This document shows, piece after piece, positions 36,465 through 44,595 of a DNA stretch of 64,000 nucleotides; the first letter of the stretch is position 1; every line of letters begins with the position of its first letter. A program made the translations under genes and the position numbers. Where the stretch lies: the NCBI RefSeq assembly GCF_000265205.3, contig NC_018000.1, forward strand, positions 1,612,001-1,676,000. Direction: 5' to 3'. The notes under the pieces were generated by a model that searched no databases, was not told the DNA's origin, and saw only the letters and a list, made by a program, of their open reading frames with translations. This DNA comes from Sinorhizobium fredii USDA 257. GTDB taxonomy: Bacteria > Pseudomonadota > Alphaproteobacteria > Rhizobiales > Rhizobiaceae.

Positions 36465-37532
36465 TCAGCCGCCGGCAAAAAGCGGCGCGCCGTTATAGCG
36501 TTCGAAGCGCGCGAGCATTTGCGGCGTGACCTCATGAAGCCCGATCGACCATTTCGGATTGCGATCCTTGTCGATCACCGCGGCGCGCACGCCCTCGTAA
36601 AAGTCCGGGTTCGACAGCATGGCGACGCAGCCCGCATATTCGCGCTCGAGGCACGCGTTCAGCGTCGCGCTGTCGCGTCCGGCTCTCAGCAGCGACAGGG
36701 TGAGCTTCAGGCTGATGGCCGAGCGGGTCTTGAGGAGTTCGACCGTCTCACGCGCGAAGTCCGAGCCGTCTTCTTCGAGAGCCGCGAAGATTTCCTCGAC
36801 CGTCTCGTAGGCGAAGCAGCGATCGATGAGCGCAACATGATCAAGCAGAGCCGAGGCCGGCGCCTTCCCAGATACGGCGCGGATCGCCGCGGAAACATCC
36901 TCCGCGGTCGCCGACGGCGGCAGATCGACAAGCGACGCTATGAGCGCGTTGACGTTCTCGGACAGGACGAAGCTGTCGGCGAGCCGCGCGTAGATAGCCG
37001 CCGCAGCACCGACATCGCGGCCGGTGAGACCGAGGTAGGTGCCGAACTCGCCCGGCCCGCGCGGCAGGAGCCAGGTCGCCCCCACGTCGGTGAAATAGCC
37101 GATCCCCGTTTCCGGCATGGCGAACCGCGTTCTCTCGGTGACGATGCGGTGGCTGCCGTGGGAGGAAATGCCGACGCCGCCGCCCATGACGATGCCGTCC
37201 ATGATGGCGATATAGGGCTTGCGATAAGCAGCAATGCGGCTGTTGACGATGAACTCCTCGCGCCAGAATTGCGCCCCTTCCTCGGGCCGTTCGCGGCCGC
37301 TTTCGTAGATCATGCGGATATCGCCGCCGGCGCAAAGGCCACGCTCGCCCTCGCCCGTCACGAGGACGGCGGCAATTGACTGGTCGCGCTCGAATTCGGT
37401 GAGCGCCGCGTCGATCGCCCGGATCATCGCCTGGTTGAGGCTGTTCAGCGCGCGCGGCCGGTTGAGCCGGAGCCTGCCGATCGCGCCTTGGCGTTCGACG
37501 ATGACGTCCGGTAGAGCGGTCTGCATCTCCAT
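36465..37532 (-). CDS. 3-hydroxyisobutyryl-CoA hydrolase (HIBCH-type)
   Basis: A 355-residue crotonase-superfamily protein. The oxyanion-hole segments are LCAGGDIR and MDGIVMGGGVGIS, and the acid residues typical of HIBCH are present in FAMPETGIGYFTDVGA. The extra C-terminal length (about 355 against about 260 for hydratases) favours the hydrolase. It removes CoA from 3-hydroxyisobutyryl-CoA, between the flanking dehydrogenases. Enoyl-CoA hydratase annotation would be the weaker alternative. It lies 12 bp downstream of the acyl-CoA dehydrogenase gene. Confidence 0.85.
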   Translation of the reverse strand: MEMQTALPDVIVERQGAIGRLRLNRPRALNSLNQAMIRAIDAALTEFERDQSIAAVLVTGEGERGLCAGGDIRMIYESGRERPEEGAQFWREEFIVNSRIAAYRKPYIAIMDGIVMGGGVGISSHGSHRIVTERTRFAMPETGIGYFTDVGATWLLPRGPGEFGTYLGLTGRDVGAAAAIYARLADSFVLSENVNALIASLVDLPPSATAEDVSAAIRAVSGKAPASALLDHVALIDRCFAYETVEEIFAALEEDGSDFARETVELLKTRSAISLKLTLSLLRAGRDSATLNACLEREYAGCVAMLSNPDFYEGVRAAVIDKDRNPKWSIGLHEVTPQMLARFERYNGAPLFAGG

Positions 37533-37544
37533 GGAGTGCCCTTC

Positions 37545-38687
37545 CTATTTCCGTCCCATGACGGCGCGCGACACGATCAGCCGCATGATCTCGTTGGTGC
37601 CTTCGAGTATCTGGTGCACCCTCAGGTCCCTGACAATCTTTTCGACGCCGTAATCGGCGAGATAGCCATAGCCGCCATGCAATTGCAGCGCGTCGTTGGC
37701 GACGGCGAAGCAGCGGTCGGTGACAAAGCGCTTTGCCATGGCGCAGAGCTTGGTCGCGTCCGGATCCGCGGCATCGAGCGCTGCGGCCGCCCGCCAGAGG
37801 AAGGTGCGGGCGATCTCGAGATCGGTCGCCATGTCGGCAAGCCGGAACTGCAGCGCCTGGAATTCGCCGATCGCTCTGCCGAAGGCGTGGCGCTCCTGGA
37901 CATAGGCGAGCGCCTTGTCGAAGGCGGCCTGGGCACCGCCGAGCGAGGCGGCCGCGATGTTCAGCCGGCCGCCGTCGAGGCCGGCCATGGCGATCCTGAA
38001 GCCTTCGCCCTCGGCCCCCAGCCGGTTCTCCGCCGGCACGCGGACATTGTCGAGCATCACCGCCCGCGTCGGCTGGGCATGCCAGCCCATTTTCTTCTCG
38101 TTGGCTCCGAAGGTGAGGCCGGCCATGTCCTTGTCGACGACGAAGGCGGAAATGCCCTTCGGGCCCTCCTCGCCGGTGCGAGCCATGACGAGGTAGCGCC
38201 CGGATTCGCCGGCCCCGGAAATGAACTGCTTCTGGCCGGTGATGAGATAGGCGTCGCCGTCGCGCACGGCCTTGGTCTTCAGCGCCGCCGCGTCCGAGCC
38301 GGAGCCGGGCTCCGTCAGGCAGTAGCTCGCCAGGATCTCCATGGTGAGGAGGGGCGGCAGCAACCGCTGGCGCTGCTCTTCCGTCCCGTAGCGGTCGATC
38401 ATGCCGGCGCACATGTTGTGGATCGATACGAAGGAAGCGATTGCCGGGCAGCCGGTCGCCAGCGCCTCGATGATCATCGCAGCGTCGAGGCGGGCCAGCC
38501 CTGTCCCCCCGACGTCGTCGCGAACATAGATGCCCGCCATGCCGAGGGCGGCGGCGGAGCGCAGCGTCTCCACCGGAAAATGCTTCTGCTGGTCCCACTC
38601 GATGGCATGCGGCGCGAGCTCGTCGCGCGCAAAGTCGAGCGCCATCGCGCGGATGGCTTCCTGCTCCTCCGACAGGCGAAAATCCAT
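37545..38687 (-). CDS. Isobutyryl-CoA dehydrogenase-type acyl-CoA dehydrogenase
   Basis: A 380-residue FAD acyl-CoA dehydrogenase. Landmarks: CLTEPGSGSDAA, the FISGAGESG segment, RHAFGRAIGEFQALQF and the terminal helix region YGVEKIVRDLRVHQILEGTNEIMRLI (residues about 345-370) with the catalytic Glu in EGTNE. The start at 38687 (MDFRLSEEQ) is chosen because GGGAGG lies about 9 bases upstream; starts at 38693 and 38711 are less well placed. Operon with HIBCH and mmsB points to isobutyryl-CoA as substrate (valine route). Confidence 0.87.
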   Translation of the reverse strand: MDFRLSEEQEAIRAMALDFARDELAPHAIEWDQQKHFPVETLRSAAALGMAGIYVRDDVGGTGLARLDAAMIIEALATGCPAIASFVSIHNMCAGMIDRYGTEEQRQRLLPPLLTMEILASYCLTEPGSGSDAAALKTKAVRDGDAYLITGQKQFISGAGESGRYLVMARTGEEGPKGISAFVVDKDMAGLTFGANEKKMGWHAQPTRAVMLDNVRVPAENRLGAEGEGFRIAMAGLDGGRLNIAAASLGGAQAAFDKALAYVQERHAFGRAIGEFQALQFRLADMATDLEIARTFLWRAAAALDAADPDATKLCAMAKRFVTDRCFAVANDALQLHGGYGYLADYGVEKIVRDLRVHQILEGTNEIMRLIVSRAVMGRK

Positions 38688-38814
38688 ATGCATGTCCTCC
38701 CTGACCCGCATAGTGACGATGTGGCGCTGTAGTTACACCAAATCTCGAACAGGCACAGACGCAAATTCTCACAGTATCTGTTCAAAAACGAACAGGCCGC
38801 GAGAACGAGGCAGC

Positions 38815-40233
38815 TTAGCTCTCACTCAGACGATACGGCAGAGAGCCGCGCATGTCATGGTCGACGATCAGCTTGCGTTTCAGCGGCGGCACGGCGCGGC
38901 TGGCGCAATTGCTGCGCTCGCAGATGCGGCAGGAAATGCCGATCGGATCGAAGGCGGCGCGGTTGCCGAGGTCCATATCGTCGGCATAGACGAAGGCGTC
39001 CGCGTAGGAGATTTCGCAGCCGAGCGCCAGCGCATAGCGCGGATGCGCAGCGCGGTAGCCGCCCCCGCCTTTGGTGATCTGGGTCGCGAGACAGAGATAG
39101 CGCACGCCGTCCGGCGTCTCGGCGAGCTGGCGGATGATGCGGCCCGGCGTCTCGAAGGCCTGGTGCACGTTCCAGAGCGGGCAGGCCGCGCCGAAGCGGG
39201 CGAATTGCAGCTTGGCGGCACTGTGTCGCTTGGTGATGTTGCCGGCCCGGTCGATGCGCGCGAAGAAGATCGGTATGCCCTTCTGCCCGGGCCGCTGCAG
39301 CGTCGACAGCCGATGGCAGACCTGCTCCAGCGAGGCTCCGAAACGGGCGGCGATGAGTTCCATGTCGTGACGGAGTTCCCGCGCCGCCTTGAGGAAGGGC
39401 TGGTAGGGCAGGACGAGCGCGCCGGCGAAATAGTTCTGCAGGCCGATGCGGCAGATCTCGTGGGCTTCCTCGGTGCGGAAGCCGGCGCTGCCGGCAATCC
39501 GGTCGATTTCCTCGCGGGCGTGTAGCTGGGCGATCTGCAGCGCCAACTGGAAGTCACGGGTCGGCGCCGGGGCGTAGGGGTTCAAGGTCAGGATCCGGGC
39601 GCGCGGATCGAAGCGGCGGATGGCCTCGTCGCCGACCGCACCGCGCACGACACGCACGCCGTGCCGCTGTTCGAGATAGCCAGTCAGTGCGGCGTGATTG
39701 TCGCCCTCCCCGAGGACGAGGTCGCCCGCCAGCCGCTCGGCCAGCGTATCGATTTCGTGGATGTAGTTGTCGACAAAATGGAAGAAGTCGCGCACCTCCT
39801 CGTAAGGCGTCGTCTCGACAAAGGAGGCGTCGCGGCCGATCGTATCGTCGATGCTGGCGAGCTGTTCGCTGTTGCGGCGATAGGCCTGGTGGCACTTGAT
39901 CAGCGCATGCGCCAGCCCCGGAGCGTTCTGCGTGACGAGCTTCAGCTCCTGCAGGCTCGGGAGATAGGTCTCGAAGAGCGGATCGCTCAGCGCCTCCGAG
40001 AGGGCCGAGAGCAGCCGGTCGCCCTCGCCGGTGGAAAACTCGGCGATGTCGATCTGGAACTTTTCCGCAAGCGCGAGCAGCACCGCCGCCGAGACCGGGC
40101 GCTGGTTGTTTTCGATCTGGTTGAGGTAGCTGGTCGAGATGCCGATGCGCTCGGCGAACTGTCCCTGCGTCGCGCGGTTTGCTTCTCTGACTTCCCTGAC
40201 CTTGCGGCCGATATAGAGCTTGCCGATCGCCAT
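38815..40233 (-). CDS. pccR: PccR-like short-chain fatty acyl-CoA regulator (ScfR family)
   Basis: A 472-residue regulator starting MAIGKLY. An XRE-type HTH (residues about 10-65; QGQFAERIGISTSYLNQIEN) is followed by a long IrrE-like/DUF2083 region with a Cys-rich end (CRICERSNCASRAVPPLKRK). This is the ScfR architecture; Rhodobacter sphaeroides PccR activates propionyl-CoA carboxylase genes on sensing the acyl-CoA. Here it is divergent from pccB and next to the valine genes. TTTGCAA-like half-sites cluster at its 5' end. The longer frame to 40722 crosses the intergenic region and pccB and is rejected. Confidence 0.88.
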   Translation of the reverse strand: MAIGKLYIGRKVREVREANRATQGQFAERIGISTSYLNQIENNQRPVSAAVLLALAEKFQIDIAEFSTGEGDRLLSALSEALSDPLFETYLPSLQELKLVTQNAPGLAHALIKCHQAYRRNSEQLASIDDTIGRDASFVETTPYEEVRDFFHFVDNYIHEIDTLAERLAGDLVLGEGDNHAALTGYLEQRHGVRVVRGAVGDEAIRRFDPRARILTLNPYAPAPTRDFQLALQIAQLHAREEIDRIAGSAGFRTEEAHEICRIGLQNYFAGALVLPYQPFLKAARELRHDMELIAARFGASLEQVCHRLSTLQRPGQKGIPIFFARIDRAGNITKRHSAAKLQFARFGAACPLWNVHQAFETPGRIIRQLAETPDGVRYLCLATQITKGGGGYRAAHPRYALALGCEISYADAFVYADDMDLGNRAAFDPIGISCRICERSNCASRAVPPLKRKLIVDHDMRGSLPYRLSES

Positions 40234-40234
40234 C

Positions 40235-40287
40235 TTCGCAACTTTGCAATTTACATATCGCAATATTCTATATTCCACATTTGCACA
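40235..40287. promoter_or_regulatory. Cluster of TTTGCAA-type half-sites (possible PccR sites)
   Basis: TTCGCAAC (40235), TTTGCAAT (40243), ATCGCAAT (40257) and TTTGCACA (40280) lie between pccR and pccB, close to the regulator start. They resemble the TTTGCAAA half-sites reported for R. sphaeroides PccR, although the spacing is irregular. The cluster would allow autoregulation; pccB control from here is inferred. Confidence 0.5.
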
Positions 40288-40477
40288 TGATCGACCGTTT
40301 TGAAAGTCGGCCTTCAGCGCTATTGCGATCCTGCAGCGCGTGCGTCTGATCAAACGCGCAAAGGTCGCTGTAGCACTTTTGAATTGCTGCATGTTTTTAT
40401 CCTTAAATCGGCTACGATCTAAGGAAACATGCAGTAGCGAAGCCTCTGCACAATCAGCAAAAAATGGGAGGAGAGCG

Positions 40478-42010
40478 ATGCGCGCCATACTTGAACAGGT
40501 CGAGGCCCGACGGGCCGAGGCAAGAGCCGGCGGCGGCGAGCGCCGTGTTGCCGCGCAGCACGACAAGGGCAAGCTCACCGCCCGCGAGCGCATCGACGTG
40601 CTTCTCGACGAGGGATCCTTCGAAGAATACGACATGTATGTGACGCATCGCTGCGTCGACTTCGGCATGGAAAGCCAGAAGGTGCCGGGCGACGGCGTCG
40701 TCACCGGCTGGGGCACGATCAACGGCCGGCAGGTCTATGTGTTTTCCCAGGACTTCACCGTGCTCGGCGGCTCGCTTTCCGAGACACATGCGCAGAAGAT
40801 CTGCAAGATCATGGACATGGCGGCGCGCAACGGCGCCCCGGTGATCGGCCTCAACGACTCCGGCGGCGCACGCATCCAGGAAGGAGTCTCCTCGCTTGCC
40901 GGCTATGCCGAGGTCTTCCGCCGCAACGCCGAGGTATCCGGCGTCATCCCGCAGATCTCGGTGATCATGGGTCCCTGCGCCGGCGGCGCGGTCTATTCGC
41001 CGGCGATGACCGACTTCATCTTCATGGTGCGTGACAGTTCCTACATGTTCGTAACCGGCCCGGACGTGGTGAAGACGGTGACTAACGAGATCGTCACGGC
41101 GGAAGAGCTTGGCGGCGCCCGCACCCATACGAGCAAGTCCTCGGTCGCCGATGGCGCCTATGAGAACGACATCGAGGCGCTCGAACAGGTGCGCCTGCTC
41201 TTCGATTTCCTGCCGCTCAACAACCGCGAAAAGCCGCCGGTCCGGTCCTTCCATGACGACCCCGCACGCCTCGAGATGCGTCTCGACAGCCTCATCCCGG
41301 AAAGCGCCGCCAAGCCCTACGACATGAAGGAACTGATCCTCGCCGTGGCCGACGAAGGCGACTTCTTCGAGCTGCAGGCGGATTTCGCCCGCAACATCAT
41401 CATCGGCTTCATCCGCATCGAGGGCCAGACGGTCGGCGTCGTCGCCAACCAGCCGATGGTGCTCGCCGGCTGCCTGGACATCGACTCGTCGCGCAAGGCA
41501 GCCCGCTTCGTGCGCTTCTGCGACGCCTTCTCGATCCCGATCCTGACGCTTGTCGACGTGCCCGGCTTCCTGCCCGGCACCGCCCAGGAATATGGCGGCG
41601 TCATCAAGCATGGCGCCAAGCTGCTCTTCGCTTACAGCCAGGCGACCGTGCCGATGGTGACGCTGATCACCCGCAAGGCCTATGGCGGCGCCTATGACGT
41701 CATGGCCTCGAAGCACATCGGCGCCGACGTCAACTATGCCTGGCCGACGGCCGAGATCGCCGTAATGGGCGCCAAGGGCGCGACCGAGATCCTCTATCGC
41801 TCCGAGCTCGGCGACCCGGAGAAGATCGCCGCCCGCACCAAGGAATACGAGGAGCGCTTCGCCAATCCCTTCGTCGCCGCCGAGCGCGGCTTTATCGACG
41901 AGGTGATCATGCCGCACTCCTCCCGCCGTCGCATCGCCCGCGCCTTCGCCTCGCTTCGCAACAAGCAGCTCGAGACGCGCTGGCGCAAACACGACACAAT
42001 TCCGCTGTGA
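40478..42010 (+). CDS. pccB: Propionyl-CoA carboxylase, beta (carboxyltransferase) subunit
   Basis: A 510-residue carboxyltransferase that moves CO2 from biotin to propionyl-CoA, forming methylmalonyl-CoA. It starts MRAILEQ after GGGAGGAGAG; the frame from 40340 is non-coding upstream. Family motifs are [33 protein letters not shown] and the [11 protein letters not shown] segment. Length matches PccB (about 510). It is followed by a small membrane protein and pccA, and is divergent from pccR. Confidence 0.95.
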   Translation: MRAILEQVEARRAEARAGGGERRVAAQHDKGKLTARERIDVLLDEGSFEEYDMYVTHRCVDFGMESQKVPGDGVVTGWGTINGRQVYVFSQDFTVLGGSLSETHAQKICKIMDMAARNGAPVIGLNDSGGARIQEGVSSLAGYAEVFRRNAEVSGVIPQISVIMGPCAGGAVYSPAMTDFIFMVRDSSYMFVTGPDVVKTVTNEIVTAEELGGARTHTSKSSVADGAYENDIEALEQVRLLFDFLPLNNREKPPVRSFHDDPARLEMRLDSLIPESAAKPYDMKELILAVADEGDFFELQADFARNIIIGFIRIEGQTVGVVANQPMVLAGCLDIDSSRKAARFVRFCDAFSIPILTLVDVPGFLPGTAQEYGGVIKHGAKLLFAYSQATVPMVTLITRKAYGGAYDVMASKHIGADVNYAWPTAEIAVMGAKGATEILYRSELGDPEKIAARTKEYEERFANPFVAAERGFIDEVIMPHSSRRRIARAFASLRNKQLETRWRKHDTIPL

Positions 42011-42303
42011 TGGAAATCATGGGACCGAAGCCGCCATTTCGGATCATGCCTGAAGCCGCCAGCCGCGATCACCGGCCGGTGCTGCGGCACCTGGTGATGA
42101 CTGCCCTCTCCGGCGTGCTCGCCGGGGCGATTGCCGCCGGGGCGCTGATGATGCTCGACGTCGGCTCCGTCGGAACCCTGGTGGCGCGCTCGACCGACCC
42201 TTTGCGTGCCGCTGCGACGGTGGTTGTGCCCTTCGCCCTTATCGGCGCGGCTGCGGGCGCCGCGATTGGCTTGCTGCCCTATTTGCGAAAACTCCGGCGA
42301 TGA
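42010..42303 (+). CDS. Small two-span membrane protein between pccB and pccA
   Basis: A 97-residue protein whose ATG shares one base with the pccB stop (TGATG), implying translational coupling. Two hydrophobic segments are seen (about residues 29-48 and 68-90), with a basic end (YLRKLRR). No named family is recognised. Its fixed position inside the carboxylase operon suggests a link to carboxylase location or regulation, but this is speculation. Confidence 0.65.
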   Translation: MEIMGPKPPFRIMPEAASRDHRPVLRHLVMTALSGVLAGAIAAGALMMLDVGSVGTLVARSTDPLRAAATVVVPFALIGAAAGAAIGLLPYLRKLRR

Positions 42304-42332
42304 CGCGACAGAAAGAACTCAAAGAGAAGCGT

Positions 42333-44336
42333 ATGTTCAAGAAAATCCTCATCGCCAATCGCGGCGAAATCGCCTGCCGCGTCATCCGCACCGCCAAAAA
42401 GCTCGCCATTGCGACCGTCGCCGTCTATTCGGATGCCGACCGCGACGCCATGCATGTGCGCCTGGCGGACGAGGCCGTGCATATCGGCCCGTCGCACTCC
42501 AGTCAGTCCTACATCGTCATCGACAAGCTCCTCGAGGCAATTCGCGAGACCGGTGCCGATGCCGTCCATCCGGGCTACGGCTTCTTGTCCGAAAACGCCG
42601 CCTTTGCCGAGGCGCTGGAGAAGGAAGGCATTACCTTCATCGGGCCGCCGGTCGGCGCGATAAGGGCGATGGGCGACAAGATCACCTCGAAGAAGATTGC
42701 CGCCGAAGCGGATGTCTCGACCGTTCCCGGCCACATGGGGCTGATCGACGATGCGGACGAGGCCGTGCGGATCGCCTCGGACATCGGCTATCCGGTGATG
42801 ATAAAGGCGTCGGCCGGCGGCGGCGGCAAGGGCATGCGGATCGCCTGGAACGAGCGCGAGGCGCGCGAGGGCTTCCAGTCGTCGAAGAACGAGGCGAAAA
42901 GCTCCTTCGGCGACGACCGCATCTTCATCGAGAAATTCGTCACCGAGCCGCGCCATATCGAGATCCAGGTGCTCGGCGACAGGCACGGCAACACACTTTA
43001 TCTCGGCGAGCGCGAATGCTCGATCCAGCGGCGGAACCAGAAGGTCATCGAGGAGGCGCCCTCGCCTTTCCTCGACGACAAGACGCGCCGCGCCATGGGC
43101 GAGCAGGCTGTCGCTCTCGCCAAGGCCGTCGGCTATCACTCGGCCGGCACCGTCGAATTCATCGTCGATGCCGCCCGCAACTTCTACTTCCTCGAGATGA
43201 ACACCCGCCTGCAGGTCGAGCATCCGGTGACGGAGCTTGTCACCGGCCTCGATCTCGTCGAGCAGATGATCCGGATCGCCGCCGGCGAGAAACTCGCCTT
43301 CCGTCAAGACGACGTGAAGCTCGACGGCTGGGCGATCGAAAGCCGGCTCTATGCGGAGGACCCCTACCGCAACTTCCTGCCGTCCATCGGCCGGTTGACG
43401 CGCTACCGCCCGCCCGAGGAGGGCCGGCAGGGCGACGGCACGATCATCCGCAACGACACCGGCGTGTTCGAAGGCGGCGAGATATCGATGTATTACGACC
43501 CGATGATCGCCAAGCTCTGCAGTTGGGGACCGGATCGGGCGACGGCCGTCGAGGCGATGGCGGATGCGCTCGACGCATTCGAAGTCGAGGGCATCGGCCA
43601 CAACCTGCCCTTCTTGTCGGCGGTGATGCAGCAAGAGCGATTCCGAGAGGGGCGGCTGACAACGGCCTATATCGCCGAGGAATTCGCTGAAGGCTTCCAG
43701 GGCGTCGCGCCGGACGAGACATCGGCGATAAAACTCGCCGCCGTAGCGGTCGTCATCAACCAGGCCCTGCAGGAACGCGCCAGCCAGATTTCCGGGACGA
43801 TCGGCAACCATCGTCGGGTCGTCGGCCAGGAGTGGGTGGTGAACTTTGCCGAGCGCGAACTCCAGGTGACGGCCGGCGTCTCGGCCGACGGCGCCCATGT
43901 CCGCTTCGCCGATGAAAGGGCGATTTCCGTCGCCACCGACTGGGTACCCGGCCGCACCCTCGCCACCTTCAACATCAACAATCAGCCGATGGCGGTGAAG
44001 GTCGACCTCGCAGGAACCGGGATCCGCTTGCGCTGGCGCGGCATCGATGTGGTCGCTCGGGTGAGGAGCCCTCGGGTCGCCGAGCTTGCCCGGCTGATGC
44101 CCAAGAAGCTGCCGCCGGACACCTCGAAGATGCTGCTCTGCCCGATGCCCGGCGTCGTGACGTCGATCGCCGTCAAGGCCGGCGAGACGGTCGAGGCCGG
44201 CCAGTCGCTCGCCGTCGTCGAGGCAATGAAGATGGAAAACATCTTGCGCGCGGAGCGGCGCGCCAAGGTGAAACGCGTCGCGATTGACGCCGGCGCGAGT
44301 TTGGCGGTGGATGAGTTGATCATGGAGTTCGAGTGA
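42333..44336 (+). CDS. pccA: Propionyl-CoA carboxylase, alpha (biotin carboxylase/BCCP) subunit
   Basis: A 667-residue subunit starting MFKKILIANRGEIACR. The biotin carboxylase domain shows HPGYGFLSENA, the glycine-rich ATP loop KASAGGGGKGMR, RECSIQRRNQK and the EMNTRLQVEHPVTE block. A BT linker region follows, and the C-terminal biotinyl domain has EAMKMEN with the biotin site at Lys633. It carboxylates biotin with ATP and bicarbonate and works with PccB. GTG/ATG choices upstream (42300) lack a good ribosome site. Confidence 0.95.
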   Translation: MFKKILIANRGEIACRVIRTAKKLAIATVAVYSDADRDAMHVRLADEAVHIGPSHSSQSYIVIDKLLEAIRETGADAVHPGYGFLSENAAFAEALEKEGITFIGPPVGAIRAMGDKITSKKIAAEADVSTVPGHMGLIDDADEAVRIASDIGYPVMIKASAGGGGKGMRIAWNEREAREGFQSSKNEAKSSFGDDRIFIEKFVTEPRHIEIQVLGDRHGNTLYLGERECSIQRRNQKVIEEAPSPFLDDKTRRAMGEQAVALAKAVGYHSAGTVEFIVDAARNFYFLEMNTRLQVEHPVTELVTGLDLVEQMIRIAAGEKLAFRQDDVKLDGWAIESRLYAEDPYRNFLPSIGRLTRYRPPEEGRQGDGTIIRNDTGVFEGGEISMYYDPMIAKLCSWGPDRATAVEAMADALDAFEVEGIGHNLPFLSAVMQQERFREGRLTTAYIAEEFAEGFQGVAPDETSAIKLAAVAVVINQALQERASQISGTIGNHRRVVGQEWVVNFAERELQVTAGVSADGAHVRFADERAISVATDWVPGRTLATFNINNQPMAVKVDLAGTGIRLRWRGIDVVARVRSPRVAELARLMPKKLPPDTSKMLLCPMPGVVTSIAVKAGETVEAGQSLAVVEAMKMENILRAERRAKVKRVAIDAGASLAVDELIMEFE

Positions 44337-44377
44337 TGGCGGCTGTGCGGGCGGAAATTGCGTTTGCGGGGTCGACA

Positions 44378-44550
44378 CCCCCCGCCCTGTCGGGAATCTC
44401 CCCCACGAGGGGGGAGATTGGCAGGAAGCAAGCTACCCCATTCCTCGATTTGACAACGTCGGCCGCATCGGAACAGTTTAAAGTGGCGCAATACCGCGCC
44501 TCCCCTATCTCCCACCTTGGCGGGGAGATGCCCGGCAGGGCAGAGGGGGG
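44378..44550. repeat. RIME-like palindromic element, two inverted arms
   Basis: Arms at 44378-44420 and 44501-44550 are inverted copies with CTCCCCC/GGGGGAG stems and the GATGCCCGGCAGGGCAGAGG core. It lies in the 259-bp gap between pccA and the mutase gene, so a co-transcript would contain it. No gene is seen in the gap. Confidence 0.8.
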
Positions 44551-44595
44551 TGCCGCCGACTCCGACGAAATACGCGCATGGATGGAGTGGCGTCG

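Noticed and set aside
20306..44550. CRISPR array
   Set aside because: The repeats are four isolated inverted pairs scattered over 24 kb with no regular repeat-spacer units or cas genes.
44337..44595. Cobalamin riboswitch before the mutase gene
   Set aside because: The gap is accounted for by a RIME-like repeat; no B12-box-like sequence was seen.
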